Under the pieces are notes generated by a model. It saw only the letters and a list, made by a program, of their open reading frames with translations. It had not been told where the DNA came from and ran no database searches. Below, one piece after another: positions 16,688-25,166 of a stretch of DNA of 64,000 bases. The DNA is from Sphingosinithalassobacter sp. CS137 (GTDB lineage Bacteria > Pseudomonadota > Alphaproteobacteria > Sphingomonadales > Sphingomonadaceae). The stretch covers positions 1,054,001 to 1,118,000 of the forward strand of contig NZ_CP060494.1 in NCBI RefSeq assembly GCF_014334115.1. The letters run 5' to 3'. The position numbers and the translations under genes are program-made. The stretch's first letter is position 1. Each line of letters begins with the position of its first letter.

Positions 16688-17011
16688 TCAGCTTTCCTCG
16701 TCTTCGTCGGACGTCTTCACGCCGAGGTCGTCGTCGCCACCCAGATCGACGTCGTCGTCGGCCGAATCGCCGTCTTCTTCCTCGATGTCCAGATCCTCGT
16801 CACCGAGATCCGAGTCCTTCTCCTTCTTCTCGGCGTCCTTGTCCGTCTTGTTCGCCTCGAACGGAAGCGGCTGCTTGGACTTGAGAATCGGCTCCGGCTC
16901 CCACGCATAGCTGCACGCGATGCACGTGACGGGATCGTCCTTCTGAAGATCGTAGAAACGCGTTCCGCATTTCGGGCACGCTCGTTTCGTGCCCCATTCC
17001 GGCTTGACCAT
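16688..17011 (-). CDS. FYDLN acid-domain protein (TIGR02300)
   Basis: A 107-residue alphaproteobacterial protein. The N-terminal part has a zinc-ribbon-like pattern CPKCGTRFYDLQ ... CIAC (two CxxC pairs), and the C-terminal half is strongly acidic (runs of D and E). Function is unknown; a nucleic-acid or protein-binding role is often guessed from the zinc ribbon plus acidic tail. ATG 17011 gives the usual start MVKPEWGTKR. Divergent from aroA, 103 bp away, an arrangement seen in relatives. Confidence 0.9.
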   Translation of the reverse strand: MVKPEWGTKRACPKCGTRFYDLQKDDPVTCIACSYAWEPEPILKSKQPLPFEANKTDKDAEKKEKDSDLGDEDLDIEEEDGDSADDDVDLGGDDDLGVKTSDEDEES

Positions 17012-17114
17012 GCCGCCTATTGCCTTTCGAAACTGCTGGGGTTCGGGGTCGGGCCCCGCAAAGTGGGGCGCGCCTTGCCATAGCGCAAGCGCGCTGTCAA
17101 AAGCCGCCCGCCCC

Positions 17115-18452
17115 ATGACCGAAACCCGACCCGCCACAGCGCCCCGGCCGCTCTCGATCGCCGCGCGCGGGCCGCTGCGCGGCACCGTCGTCGTTCCGGG
17201 CGACAAATCGATCAGCCACCGGGCGCTCATGTTCGCCAGCCTGGCGGTAGGCGAAAGCCGCATCCGCGGACTGCTGGAAGGCGAGGACGTGCTTGCCACT
17301 GCGTCCGCGATGCAGGCGATGGGGGCGACGATCGCCCGCGGCGCCGACGACACGTGGCGAGTGAACGGCGTGGGAGTCGGCGGGCTGCTCCAGCCGCAGC
17401 AAGCGCTCGAGATGGGTAATTCGGGCACCTCGACACGCTTGCTGATGGGGCTGGTCGCGAGCCATGCGATCACCGCTGCCTTCACCGGAGACGCCTCGCT
17501 GTCGGGCCGGCCGATGGCGCGGGTGATCGAGCCTCTCGCGCGCATGGGCGCGGACATCACCGCGAGCCCGGGCGGGCGGCTGCCCTTGATGGTGCGCGGA
17601 CTGTGCCCCGCCGTACCGATCGAATATCGGCTGCCGGTCGCATCGGCCCAAGTGAAGTCCGCCGTTCTGCTGGCGGGGCTCAACGCGCCGGGCATCACGC
17701 GCGTGATCGAGCCGGTCGCCACGCGCGACCACAGCGAACGCATGCTGCGCGGGTTCGGGGCAGAGCTAGAAGTGGAGGAGACAGGCGGCGAGCGCATCGT
17801 CTCGCTTCGTGGCGAGGCGGAGCTTCGTCCGCAAGAGATCGACGTGCCCGGCGATCCTTCCTCGGCAGCCTTCTGGATGGTCGCAGCTTCGATCGTGCCC
17901 GAATCCGAAGTCACTATCTCGAATGTCGGGCTCAATCCGACTCGCACCGGGCTGATCGCAGTGCTGCGGATGATGGGTGCCGACATCGTCGAATCGCAGC
18001 CGCGCAGCGTGGGCGGAGAGCCGGTGGCGGATCTGATCGTGCGCCACGCGCCGCTGCACGCCATCGATGTGCCGCCGGAACTCGCGCCGAGCATGATCGA
18101 CGAATATCCCGCGCTGTTCGTCGCCGCCGCCTTTGCGCAGGGACGCACTGTCGCACGCGGCGCGCACGAGCTTCGGGTGAAGGAATCGGATCGGATCGCC
18201 GCGATGGCCGCGGCTCTTTCCGCTGTCGGGGCCCGCGTGGAGGAAGCCGAGGACGGGCTTTCGATCGACGGGACAGACGGCGAATCGCTATCCGGCGACG
18301 CTCAGGTCGCCTCGAAACTGGACCATCGCATCGCGATGAGCATGGCCATCGCGGCGCTTCGGACGACCCTGCCCGTTACGATCGATGATGTGTCACCAGT
18401 CGCCACCAGCTATCCCGATTTCTTCCCGACCCTTGACGCGCTCACTGCGTAA
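17115..18452 (+). CDS. aroA: 3-phosphoshikimate 1-carboxyvinyltransferase (EPSP synthase)
   Basis: A 445-residue shikimate-pathway enzyme joining shikimate-3-phosphate and PEP. Visible motifs are GDKSISHR (29-36), GNSGTSTRLLMG (101-112), DASLSGRPMARVIEPL, SAQVKSAVLLAGLNAPG and HELRVKESDR. The overall pattern resembles class II (Agrobacterium CP4-like) enzymes, including RPMxR and SMIDEYP, yet the residue equivalent to CP4 Ala100/E. coli Gly96 is glycine (G104). ATG 17115 is the first sensible start. It heads an aroA-cmk-rpsA string, the cmk start lying 15 bases after its stop. Confidence 0.96.
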   Translation: MTETRPATAPRPLSIAARGPLRGTVVVPGDKSISHRALMFASLAVGESRIRGLLEGEDVLATASAMQAMGATIARGADDTWRVNGVGVGGLLQPQQALEMGNSGTSTRLLMGLVASHAITAAFTGDASLSGRPMARVIEPLARMGADITASPGGRLPLMVRGLCPAVPIEYRLPVASAQVKSAVLLAGLNAPGITRVIEPVATRDHSERMLRGFGAELEVEETGGERIVSLRGEAELRPQEIDVPGDPSSAAFWMVAASIVPESEVTISNVGLNPTRTGLIAVLRMMGADIVESQPRSVGGEPVADLIVRHAPLHAIDVPPELAPSMIDEYPALFVAAAFAQGRTVARGAHELRVKESDRIAAMAAALSAVGARVEEAEDGLSIDGTDGESLSGDAQVASKLDHRIAMSMAIAALRTTLPVTIDDVSPVATSYPDFFPTLDALTA

Positions 18453-18467
18453 GCTGACTTCTGTCGC

Positions 18468-19121
18468 ATGATCATCGCAGTCGACGGACCCGCCGCATCG
18501 GGCAAGGGCACCATCGCCAGGGCGCTCGGGCGTCATTTCGGCCTGCCCCATCTCGACACTGGCCTGCTGTATCGAGCCGTTGCCGCATCGCTGCTCCGCG
18601 AGGAAGCGGACCCCGAAAGCGAAACCGATGCGCTCGCCGGCTGTGGCTTTGACGACTATCTGCTCGACGACCCCTGGCTGAAGACCGACGAGGTCGGTCG
18701 AATTGCCTCGATCGTCTCTGCGCATCCCCTCGTCCGGAAGGCGCTGCTGCTACGGCAGAAGAAATTTGCGCAGCAGCCTGGCGGTGCCGTGCTCGACGGG
18801 CGCGACATCGGCACCGTGATCGCGCCCGACGCGGAGGTGAAGCTGTTCGTCAAGGCAACGCCGATGATCCGCGCGCAGCGCCGCCACCTCGAGTTGCGCA
18901 AGCTCGGCGTCTTCGCGAGTCTCGACAAGGTTCTCGCCGACATCCGGGCGCGCGACGAGCGCGACTCCAAGCGCGCCGACGCCCCGATGAAGCCGGCGCC
19001 CGACGCCGCAATCCTCGATACCAGCTTCCTTTCGATCGACGCGGCAGTGCAACGTGCAATCGCGATCGTGAACGATCGCATGCGCCCGCCAGAGACGCCG
19101 GAACCTCCCGAGACACTCTGA
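18468..19121 (+). CDS. cmk: Cytidylate kinase
   Basis: A 217-residue (d)CMP kinase that phosphorylates CMP/dCMP with ATP. P-loop [14 protein letters not shown] is at the N-terminus, then [12 protein letters not shown] (NMP-binding), [16 protein letters not shown] and the lid-region [21 protein letters not shown]. Length is normal for the alphaproteobacterial form. It lies between aroA and rpsA, the classical arrangement. The last dozen residues (Pro/Glu-rich) are a short tail. Confidence 0.96.
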   Translation: MIIAVDGPAASGKGTIARALGRHFGLPHLDTGLLYRAVAASLLREEADPESETDALAGCGFDDYLLDDPWLKTDEVGRIASIVSAHPLVRKALLLRQKKFAQQPGGAVLDGRDIGTVIAPDAEVKLFVKATPMIRAQRRHLELRKLGVFASLDKVLADIRARDERDSKRADAPMKPAPDAAILDTSFLSIDAAVQRAIAIVNDRMRPPETPEPPETL

Positions 19122-19153
19122 AGCGCGGACCGATAGCCGGCAGAGCGGCCTTC

Positions 19154-19182
19154 TTGCCCGATCGCGCTCCATCCGCTATGAT
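19154..19182 (+). promoter_or_regulatory. Predicted sigma-70 promoter of rpsA
   Basis: -35 TTGCCC at 19154-19159 and -10 TATGAT at 19177-19182 with exactly 17 bp between them, in the cmk-rpsA gap. It would give a leader of about 200 nt before the rpsA start at 19390, leaving room for post-transcriptional control of S1 synthesis. Confidence 0.7.
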
Positions 19183-19389
19183 CGATTTGTCCTGCGGGCC
19201 GTTGCTCGTGGAGGTTGGCGCGGAGGCAATGTCCTCACGCGCCCTTTTCGCATTTGGCGTTGAGGTCCTCCGCTGATGATGGCGCGCATGGATGCCGCGA
19301 CCGGCGTTCGGCCGCCGCGGCAGATCGGCCACAAGACCGCCGGAGACAACCGGCTGGCCGGAAACGACGACACAGGAACTGCACACCAC

Positions 19390-21102
19390 ATGGCCACCAC
19401 GGCAACCCCCTCCCGCGATGATTTCGCGGCAATGCTCGACGCGACGTTGGGCGACAGCGACGGCTTCGAAGGTCGCGTCGTCATCGGCACCGTCACTGCG
19501 ATCGAAAACGATCTCGCCGTCATCGACGTCGGGCTGAAGAGCGAAGGCCGCGTCTCGCTGCGCGAATTCGCCGCTCCCGGTCAGAAGGCCGAGCTGAAGG
19601 TCGGCGACGAAGTCGAAGTCTATGTCGACCGCGTCGAGAACGCCCAGGGCGAAGCGATGCTCTCGCGCGATCGCGCACGCCGCGAAGCCGCCTGGGACAA
19701 GCTGGAAACCGAATTCGCCAAGTCGGCCCGTGTCGAGGGCGTGATCTTCGGCCGTGTGAAGGGCGGCTTCACTGTCGACCTGAACGGCGCCGTGGCGTTC
19801 CTGCCCGGTTCGCAGGTGGACATCCGTCCCGTGCGTGACGTCACGCCGCTGATGGACATTCCCCAGCCGTTCCAGATCCTCAAGATGGACCGCAAGCGCG
19901 GCAACATCGTGGTTTCGCGTCGCGCCGTTCTCGAAGAGACGCGCGCCGAACAGCGTTCGGGCCTGATCCAGAGCCTCACCGAAGGCCAGGTGATCGATGG
20001 CGTCGTCAAGAACATCACCGATTACGGCGCGTTCGTTGACCTGGGCGGCATCGACGGCCTGCTCCACGTCACCGACCTTAGCTACAAGCGCGTCCAGCAT
20101 CCCTCGGAGATGCTCAACATCGGCGACACCGTCCGTGTCCAGATCATCCGCATCAATCGCGAGACGCAGCGCATCAGCCTCGGCATGAAGCAGCTCGAGA
20201 GCGATCCGTGGGAAGGCGCGAGCGCCAAGTATCCGGTCGGCGTCAAGCTTGCCGGCCGCGTGACCAACATCACCGAATACGGCGCCTTCGTCGAGCTGGA
20301 AGCGGGCATCGAGGGCCTGGTCCACGTCAGCGAAATGAGCTGGACCAAGAAGAACGTGCATCCCGGCAAGATCGTCTCGACCTCGCAGGAAGTCGAAGTC
20401 GTCGTGCTCGAGGTGGACGAGGACAAGCGCCGCATCAGCCTCGGTCTCAAGCAGGCCCAGGCCAATCCGTGGGACAAGTTCGCCGAGGATCACCCGGTGG
20501 GCTCGACCGTCGAAGGCGAAGTGAAGAACGCGACCGAGTTCGGCCTGTTCATCGGCCTCGACGGCGACGTCGATGGCATGGTCCACATGTCGGACATCGC
20601 CTGGGGCATCTCGGGCGAGGACGCGCTCAACCTGCACCGCAAGGGCGAGACCGTTCAGGCCGTCGTCCTGGCCGTTGAGCCCGACAAGGAGCGCATCAGC
20701 CTCGGCATGAAGCAGCTCGAGCGCGGCGCACCGGCAGCGGGCGTCCCGACGAGCGGCAGCGGCGTCAACAAGGGCGCGATCGTCACCGTCAGCGTGCTCG
20801 AGGTCCGCGATGCCGGACTCGAAGTGCAGGTCGGCGAAGACGGTGCGACCGGCTTCATCAAGCGTACCGATCTCGGCCGCGATCGCGACGAGCAGCGTCC
20901 GGAGCGGTTCCAGGTCGGCCAAAAGTTCGACGCGATGGTTACCGGCTTCGATCGTTCGAAGAAGCCCACCTTCTCGATCAAGGCGATGCAGATCGCCGAA
21001 GAGAAGCAGGCAGTTGCGCAATATGGCTCGTCCGACTCGGGCGCGTCGCTGGGCGACATTCTTGGCGAAGCCCTCAAGGCACGCGGCGGCAGCAACGAGT
21101 GA
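19390..21102 (+). CDS. rpsA: 30S ribosomal protein S1
   Basis: A 570-residue mRNA-binding ribosomal protein. Repeated S1 OB-fold domains are evident, for example GVVKNITDYGAFVDLGGIDG, GRVTNITEYGAFVELEAGIEG and GEVKNATEFGLFIGLDGDVDG, each followed by RISLGMKQ-type strands. Six domains fit the length. ATG 19390 gives MATTATPSRDDF; an AGGA lies 12 bases upstream. Codon use is strongly biased as expected for a highly expressed gene. A 13-bp stem hairpin follows the stop. Confidence 0.97.
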   Translation: MATTATPSRDDFAAMLDATLGDSDGFEGRVVIGTVTAIENDLAVIDVGLKSEGRVSLREFAAPGQKAELKVGDEVEVYVDRVENAQGEAMLSRDRARREAAWDKLETEFAKSARVEGVIFGRVKGGFTVDLNGAVAFLPGSQVDIRPVRDVTPLMDIPQPFQILKMDRKRGNIVVSRRAVLEETRAEQRSGLIQSLTEGQVIDGVVKNITDYGAFVDLGGIDGLLHVTDLSYKRVQHPSEMLNIGDTVRVQIIRINRETQRISLGMKQLESDPWEGASAKYPVGVKLAGRVTNITEYGAFVELEAGIEGLVHVSEMSWTKKNVHPGKIVSTSQEVEVVVLEVDEDKRRISLGLKQAQANPWDKFAEDHPVGSTVEGEVKNATEFGLFIGLDGDVDGMVHMSDIAWGISGEDALNLHRKGETVQAVVLAVEPDKERISLGMKQLERGAPAAGVPTSGSGVNKGAIVTVSVLEVRDAGLEVQVGEDGATGFIKRTDLGRDRDEQRPERFQVGQKFDAMVTGFDRSKKPTFSIKAMQIAEEKQAVAQYGSSDSGASLGDILGEALKARGGSNE

Positions 21103-21112
21103 CCTGCCTACC

Positions 21113-21142
21113 CGCCGGGGAGCGCAACCGCGCTCCCCGGCG
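21113..21142 (+). terminator. GC-rich hairpin after rpsA
   Basis: Perfect 13-bp arms (21113-21125 and 21130-21142) around loop AACC, starting 11 bases after the rpsA stop. There is no T-run, so it may be a stability hairpin or a weak terminator. Confidence 0.55.
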
Positions 21143-21274
21143 TCGGCCACCGGCAAGTGAACATCCGCAAATCTTCTGGTTGATGAAGATTAGGTTTCAC
21201 GGCTAAGGGTCGCCAAAGGGTCGCAGCGTCGCCCGGTCGCAAAACAGATCGGTGGCGCTCCAGGGAGAGCGTGA

Positions 21275-21553
21275 ATGATCCGTTCCGAGCTTGTACAACT
21301 GCTGGCTGACGACAATCCGGAGCTCTCGGCCCGGGAAGTCGAGAAGATCGTCTCCGTGTTCTTCGACGAGATCGTGCAACGGCTGGCAGAGAACGGTCGA
21401 GTCGAGCTTCGCGGCTTCGGTGCCTTCTCCACGCGATCGCGCGACTCGCGCGTGGGCCGCAATCCCCGCACCGGCGAAACGGTGACGGTGAGCGCAAAGC
21501 GCGTGCCCTATTTCAAGCCCGGCAAGGAAATGCGCCTTCGCCTCAACGTCTAG
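21275..21553 (+). CDS. ihfB: Integration host factor subunit beta
   Basis: A 92-residue HU/IHF-family DNA-bending protein. [10 protein letters not shown] opens the dimer domain. [25 protein letters not shown] contains the beta-arm with the conserved RNPRTGE tip. It follows rpsA, the usual rpsA-ihfB order, which supports IhfB over HU. ATG 21275 is preceded by GGGAGAG. It pairs with IhfA encoded elsewhere and acts in recombination, replication and transcription architecture. Confidence 0.94.
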   Translation: MIRSELVQLLADDNPELSAREVEKIVSVFFDEIVQRLAENGRVELRGFGAFSTRSRDSRVGRNPRTGETVTVSAKRVPYFKPGKEMRLRLNV

Positions 21554-21596
21554 GCCATTGACGCCTGCGCCCGCCTTGGGCTTGCGTTGCCCGCGC

Positions 21597-21683
21597 GCGG
21601 ACGTGGCGAAATCGGTAGACGCAGCGGACTTAAAATCCGCTTCTCGCAAGAGAGTGCGGGTTCAAGTCCCGCCGTCCGCACCA
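21597..21683 (+). tRNA. tRNA-Leu (anticodon TAA)
   Basis: An 87-nt class II tRNA. The acceptor GCGGACG pairs with CGTCCGC, anticodon stem-loop GCGGACTTAAAATCCGC carries TAA, a long variable arm follows (TTCTCGCAAGAGAGT), T-arm GCGGGTTCAAGTCCCGC, and CCA is encoded. Its last 22 bases overlap the 3' end of the Nudix gene on the other strand. Confidence 0.96.
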
Positions 21684-22171
21684 GCGCGCAACACCCATTG
21701 TGCGACCTGTCGCCGAGTTGCCGCGGTGGCATCGGCGGGAAGCGCATCCGGCGGCCATGCGGCGACTGCCTCGATCTCCAGCGACAGCCTGGGCACGACG
21801 ACCACGTCGGCGACGTGGAACAGCTGCACCGTGTCCCGCTTATGGTTGGGGCGGTGGAAATACTCCTCGAGCCAGGTCACGCTGCCGTGGGACACGAGAC
21901 CGATCTCCTCGCGTAGCTCACGCAGCATCGCGGACTCCGCCGCCTCCCCCGCCTCCCACCCACCGCCGGGCAAATGCCACCCCGGGACATAGCTGTGCCG
22001 GACCAGCACGACCCGACCGTCCGGCGTGACGGGAATCGCGCGCACGCCACGCGTCACCGGCCGCACGACGAACCAGTAAAGCCGGCGTAGCCCATGCGAG
22101 AGCCACATGCCGGCGCGTATCAGCCGGGCCGCACCGTCGCTGCGCTCGTGCCGGGAAATGGAAGATGGCAT
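21662..22171 (-). CDS. Nudix hydrolase domain protein
   Basis: A 169-residue protein with a complete Nudix box GGWEAGEAAESAMLRELREEIGL (the G-x5-E-x7-REUxEExGU pattern; read here as GGWEAGEAAE followed by RELREEIGL). The preceding strand is RVVLVRHSYVPGWHLPGGG. It hydrolyses a nucleoside-diphosphate-linked substrate that cannot be predicted. Starts at ATG 22171 or at ATG about 20 codons later are both possible; no decisive ribosome-binding site was seen. The stop lies inside the tRNA-Leu gene on the opposite strand, so the two transcripts overlap antisense at their ends. Confidence 0.86.
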   Translation of the reverse strand: MPSSISRHERSDGAARLIRAGMWLSHGLRRLYWFVVRPVTRGVRAIPVTPDGRVVLVRHSYVPGWHLPGGGWEAGEAAESAMLRELREEIGLVSHGSVTWLEEYFHRPNHKRDTVQLFHVADVVVVPRLSLEIEAVAAWPPDALPADATAATRRQVAQWVLRAGADGGT

Positions 22172-22299
22172 TGTTTCGATCCTATGGCGGCTGCGCCGGC
22201 CGGCCAAGCTGCTTCTCGACAGGTTGCCGCCGACAGCCCAAGTTGGCAGGACCAAGCCATGGTCGTACAGCTCCGTCGTCTCCAGCAGCGGATATCCTG

Positions 22300-23769
22300 A
22301 TGAATCGCCTGCCCCTGCCGATCGCGCTTGCGCTGGCACTGGCAGCGGCAGGATGCGGCGAACCACGGCCTGACGATGTGCCGGTGGTGGCGAGCGCGAT
22401 CGGCGGCGAAGCGGAAGCCGCCAATCCCAGCCGCGAGCCGCTGGAATTTCCCGAGGCGGTGTTTCTCTATGCGACCGCTCAGGGGTTGGTACGCTTCGAC
22501 AGCAATGGCCAGATCGTGGCCGGGCTTGCCGAGCGCTGGATCGTGATCGACGAGGGGCGCAGCTTCATCTTTCGGCTGCGCGACGCCGAATGGCCCGACG
22601 GCAGCGAAGTGACTGCGCAGCAAGTGGTGCGTGCACTCCGCCGTGCAACGGCCTCCAACAGCAGGAACCCGCTGGCACCGTATCTGGAGGTGGTCGACGA
22701 GATCGTCGAGATGACGCCGCGAGTCATCGAAGTGCGGCTGCGGCGCTCGCGCCCTGATCTGCTGCAGCTTTTCGCTCAACCCGAAATGGCGATTGTCCGA
22801 CCGCAGACGCTTGGCGGCACCGGCCCCTTCCGCGTGGAGGAAGACGAGCAATCGGGGGTTCTGCTGCGCCCCGCGATCGATTCGGAGCGCATCGCGGAAG
22901 AGGGATATGAGGGCCCCGGCCCGGCGGAATTCGTGCAGCTCCACGGGGAGCGCGCCGCGCTGGCGCTGGCGCGCTTCGCCGCGCGCAAATCGGATCTCGT
23001 GCTCGGCGGGACGTTCGTCGATTGGCCGCTGGTGGGAGCGGCAGGCATTGCTCCGGCCAATATCCGCTTCGATCCCGCCCTGGGGCTGTTCGGCCTGGCC
23101 GTCGTCGAGCAGGACGGCTTTCTTGCCGAACCGGAGAATCGAGCGGCCGTGGCAATGGCGATCGACCGCGACGCGATCGTCCAGCGCGTGCTGCCGGAGC
23201 GAACGCCGGTCACCACGCTGCTCCCGGAACAGCTCGACTCCTCTGCCGCTCCCGCCGTGCCGCAATGGGCAGCACTGACGCTCGAGGAACGCCGGGCCCG
23301 CGCACGGGCACGAGTCAGCGTGTGGAGACAGGAGGCGGAAGTGGATTCGGTGCGGCTCCGAGTCGCACTTCCGGAGGGGCCGGGCGCCACGATGCTGTGG
23401 GCGCATCTTGCCGCCGACCTGCGGTCGATCGGAATCGAAGGCGAACGCGTGGCGATGCGTGCCGATGCGGACCTGCGGCTGATCGATGCAGTGGCCCCCT
23501 ATGACAGCGCGCGCTGGTTCCTGGTGACCGCATGCCGCCTGTGTTCGGAAGATGCGGAACTGGCGGCGGAAGCGGCACGCGACGCGCCGACGCTGCAAAA
23601 CCGCGCGCAACGAATCGCCGAGGCCGATGCGCTGCTGAGCGCCGAGCACGTATTCATCCCTATCGCCCAGCCGCTGCGATGGTCTATCGTGGCGCTCCGT
23701 CTGGACGCCTGGCAGAGGAACTCCCGCGCCTGGCACCCGTTGGATCAACTGCGAAACGACAGCGAGTGA
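22300..23769 (+). CDS. Oligopeptide-type ABC transporter substrate-binding lipoprotein
   Basis: A 489-residue SBP family 5 protein. The lipoprotein signal LALALAAAGC sets C21 as the acylated residue. The body shows AQGLVRFDSNGQIVAGLAERW, FRLRDAEWPDGSEVTAQQVVRALRR and LGGTGPFRV, signatures of DppA/OppA-like binding proteins. No permease or ATPase genes are adjacent, so it is an orphan binding protein or works with a distant transporter. ATG 22300 starts the signal peptide. The DUF4112 gene follows seven bases after the stop in the same direction. Confidence 0.84.
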   Translation: MNRLPLPIALALALAAAGCGEPRPDDVPVVASAIGGEAEAANPSREPLEFPEAVFLYATAQGLVRFDSNGQIVAGLAERWIVIDEGRSFIFRLRDAEWPDGSEVTAQQVVRALRRATASNSRNPLAPYLEVVDEIVEMTPRVIEVRLRRSRPDLLQLFAQPEMAIVRPQTLGGTGPFRVEEDEQSGVLLRPAIDSERIAEEGYEGPGPAEFVQLHGERAALALARFAARKSDLVLGGTFVDWPLVGAAGIAPANIRFDPALGLFGLAVVEQDGFLAEPENRAAVAMAIDRDAIVQRVLPERTPVTTLLPEQLDSSAAPAVPQWAALTLEERRARARARVSVWRQEAEVDSVRLRVALPEGPGATMLWAHLAADLRSIGIEGERVAMRADADLRLIDAVAPYDSARWFLVTACRLCSEDAELAAEAARDAPTLQNRAQRIAEADALLSAEHVFIPIAQPLRWSIVALRLDAWQRNSRAWHPLDQLRNDSE

Positions 23770-23776
23770 GGGACCG

Positions 23777-24208
23777 ATGGCACGCCCCACGCGAATGGCT
23801 TCCAGCACGATCCGGAACGCCGCACGCAGCATTCCTACCGGAACCGACCCTGCGGCGGTTCGCCGCCGAGTCGACGGGATGCACCAGCTGCTCGAGCGCA
23901 GCTTCAAGATTCCGGGCACCAACCAGCATGTCGGGCTGGACGCACTGATCGGGCTGATCCCGGTCGGCGGCGACCTCATCGGCGCCATGCTGGGCTTTTA
24001 CATGGTGTGGGAAGCGCGCAACCTGAAGATGTCCAGGATGGCGATGAGCCGGATGGTCGGCAATGTCGCGCTCGATTTCCTGCTCGGGCTCGTGCCCGGA
24101 GTGGGCGACGCGGCCGATTTCTTCTTCCGCTCCAACACCCGCAACGTGCGGATCATCCGCAAGCATCTCGACCGGCACTATCCTTCCACAGCCACCGTAG
24201 GGCAGTAA
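23777..24208 (+). CDS. DUF4112 family membrane protein
   Basis: A 143-residue protein of the DUF4112 family. HQLLERSFKIPGTNQHVGLDALIGLIPVGGDLIG is followed by LLGLVPGVGDAADFFFRSNTRN, with two hydrophobic helices around the paired Gly-Asp motifs. The family is small, membrane-embedded and of unknown function. Probably cotranscribed with the lipoprotein gene. Its stop codon directly abuts the nadC stop on the other strand with no gap, an exact convergent junction. Confidence 0.85.
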   Translation: MARPTRMASSTIRNAARSIPTGTDPAAVRRRVDGMHQLLERSFKIPGTNQHVGLDALIGLIPVGGDLIGAMLGFYMVWEARNLKMSRMAMSRMVGNVALDFLLGLVPGVGDAADFFFRSNTRNVRIIRKHLDRHYPSTATVGQ

Positions 24209-25123
24209 TCAGGCCGCGCCGAAATCGAGGCCGATGTCGGCGGCCGGCGCCGACTGAGTGATCCGGCCGACACTGATGAAACTGACTCCGGTCTGCGCGA
24301 TCGCTCCGATCGTTTCGAGCCGCACGCCGCCCGAGGCTTCGCTCGGCACCCGCCCGTCGATCCGCATGACTGCCTCGCGCAGCATCTCCGGCATCATATT
24401 GTCGAGCAGCAGATGCGTCGCCCCGGCATCGAGCGCGGGCGCGATCTGATCGAGCCGATCGACCTCGACGATGATCCGTTCAATGCCCGCGGCGACCGCA
24501 CGGCGCACCGCCTCCCCCACCGATCCGGCGACGGCGACATGATTGTCCTTGATCATCGCCGCGTCCCACAGGCCCATGCGGTGGTTGGTCGCGCCGCCCA
24601 TCCGAGTCGCGTATTTCTCGAGCATGCGCAGCCCGGGCAGCGTCTTGCGCGTATCGAGCAGAGTCGCGCCGGTGCCGGCGATGGCATCGACATAGCTTCG
24701 CGTCAGCGTGGCGATTCCCGACAGATGCTGCACCGTGTTCAGCGCCGAGCGCTCGGCCGTGAGCAGCGCGCGGGCACGACCGCGCAGCCGCAGCAGATCC
24801 GCCCCCGCCGCGACGCGCGCGCCATCCTCGACCAGTCGCTCGATCGCGACGTCGGGATCGAGCGCGCGGAAAAAGGCCTCGGCGATCGGCAGGCCGGCGA
24901 CGGTGATCGCCTCGCGGCTGTCCATCACGCCTTCGAAGATCGCATCGGCCGGGATCACGGCATGCGAAGTGATGTCGCCGCCCGCGCCCAGATCCTCGGC
25001 CAGCGTCGCCGCCACGAAGCCGTCGAGATCGAATCGGTCGAGCACGAATTCGCCCTTAGCTTCGCAGTTTTCGCGCGAATCCTGAAACAAAGTTGCGTCG
25101 GCAGCGGCCTGCGGGTCGGTCAT
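24209..25123 (-). CDS. nadC: Nicotinate-nucleotide pyrophosphorylase (carboxylating), QPRTase
   Basis: A 304-residue enzyme converting quinolinate and PRPP to nicotinate mononucleotide in de novo NAD synthesis. Typical segments are EDLGAGGDITSHAVIP, LTAERSALNTVQHLSGIAT, DTRKTLPGLRMLEKYATRMGGATNHRMGLWDAAMIKDNH and ASGGVRLETIGAIAQTGVSFISVG. Active-site basic residues sit in RKTLPG, NHRMG and IKDNH. ATG 25123 was used. nadA of the same pathway lies 2.5 kb away on the same strand, but nadB is not in the window. Confidence 0.96.
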   Translation of the reverse strand: MTDPQAAADATLFQDSRENCEAKGEFVLDRFDLDGFVAATLAEDLGAGGDITSHAVIPADAIFEGVMDSREAITVAGLPIAEAFFRALDPDVAIERLVEDGARVAAGADLLRLRGRARALLTAERSALNTVQHLSGIATLTRSYVDAIAGTGATLLDTRKTLPGLRMLEKYATRMGGATNHRMGLWDAAMIKDNHVAVAGSVGEAVRRAVAAGIERIIVEVDRLDQIAPALDAGATHLLLDNMMPEMLREAVMRIDGRVPSEASGGVRLETIGAIAQTGVSFISVGRITQSAPAADIGLDFGAA

Positions 25124-25166
25124 CGCTCTGCCATGGCATATCGCGCGCGTGTAGGACAGCGGCGCC

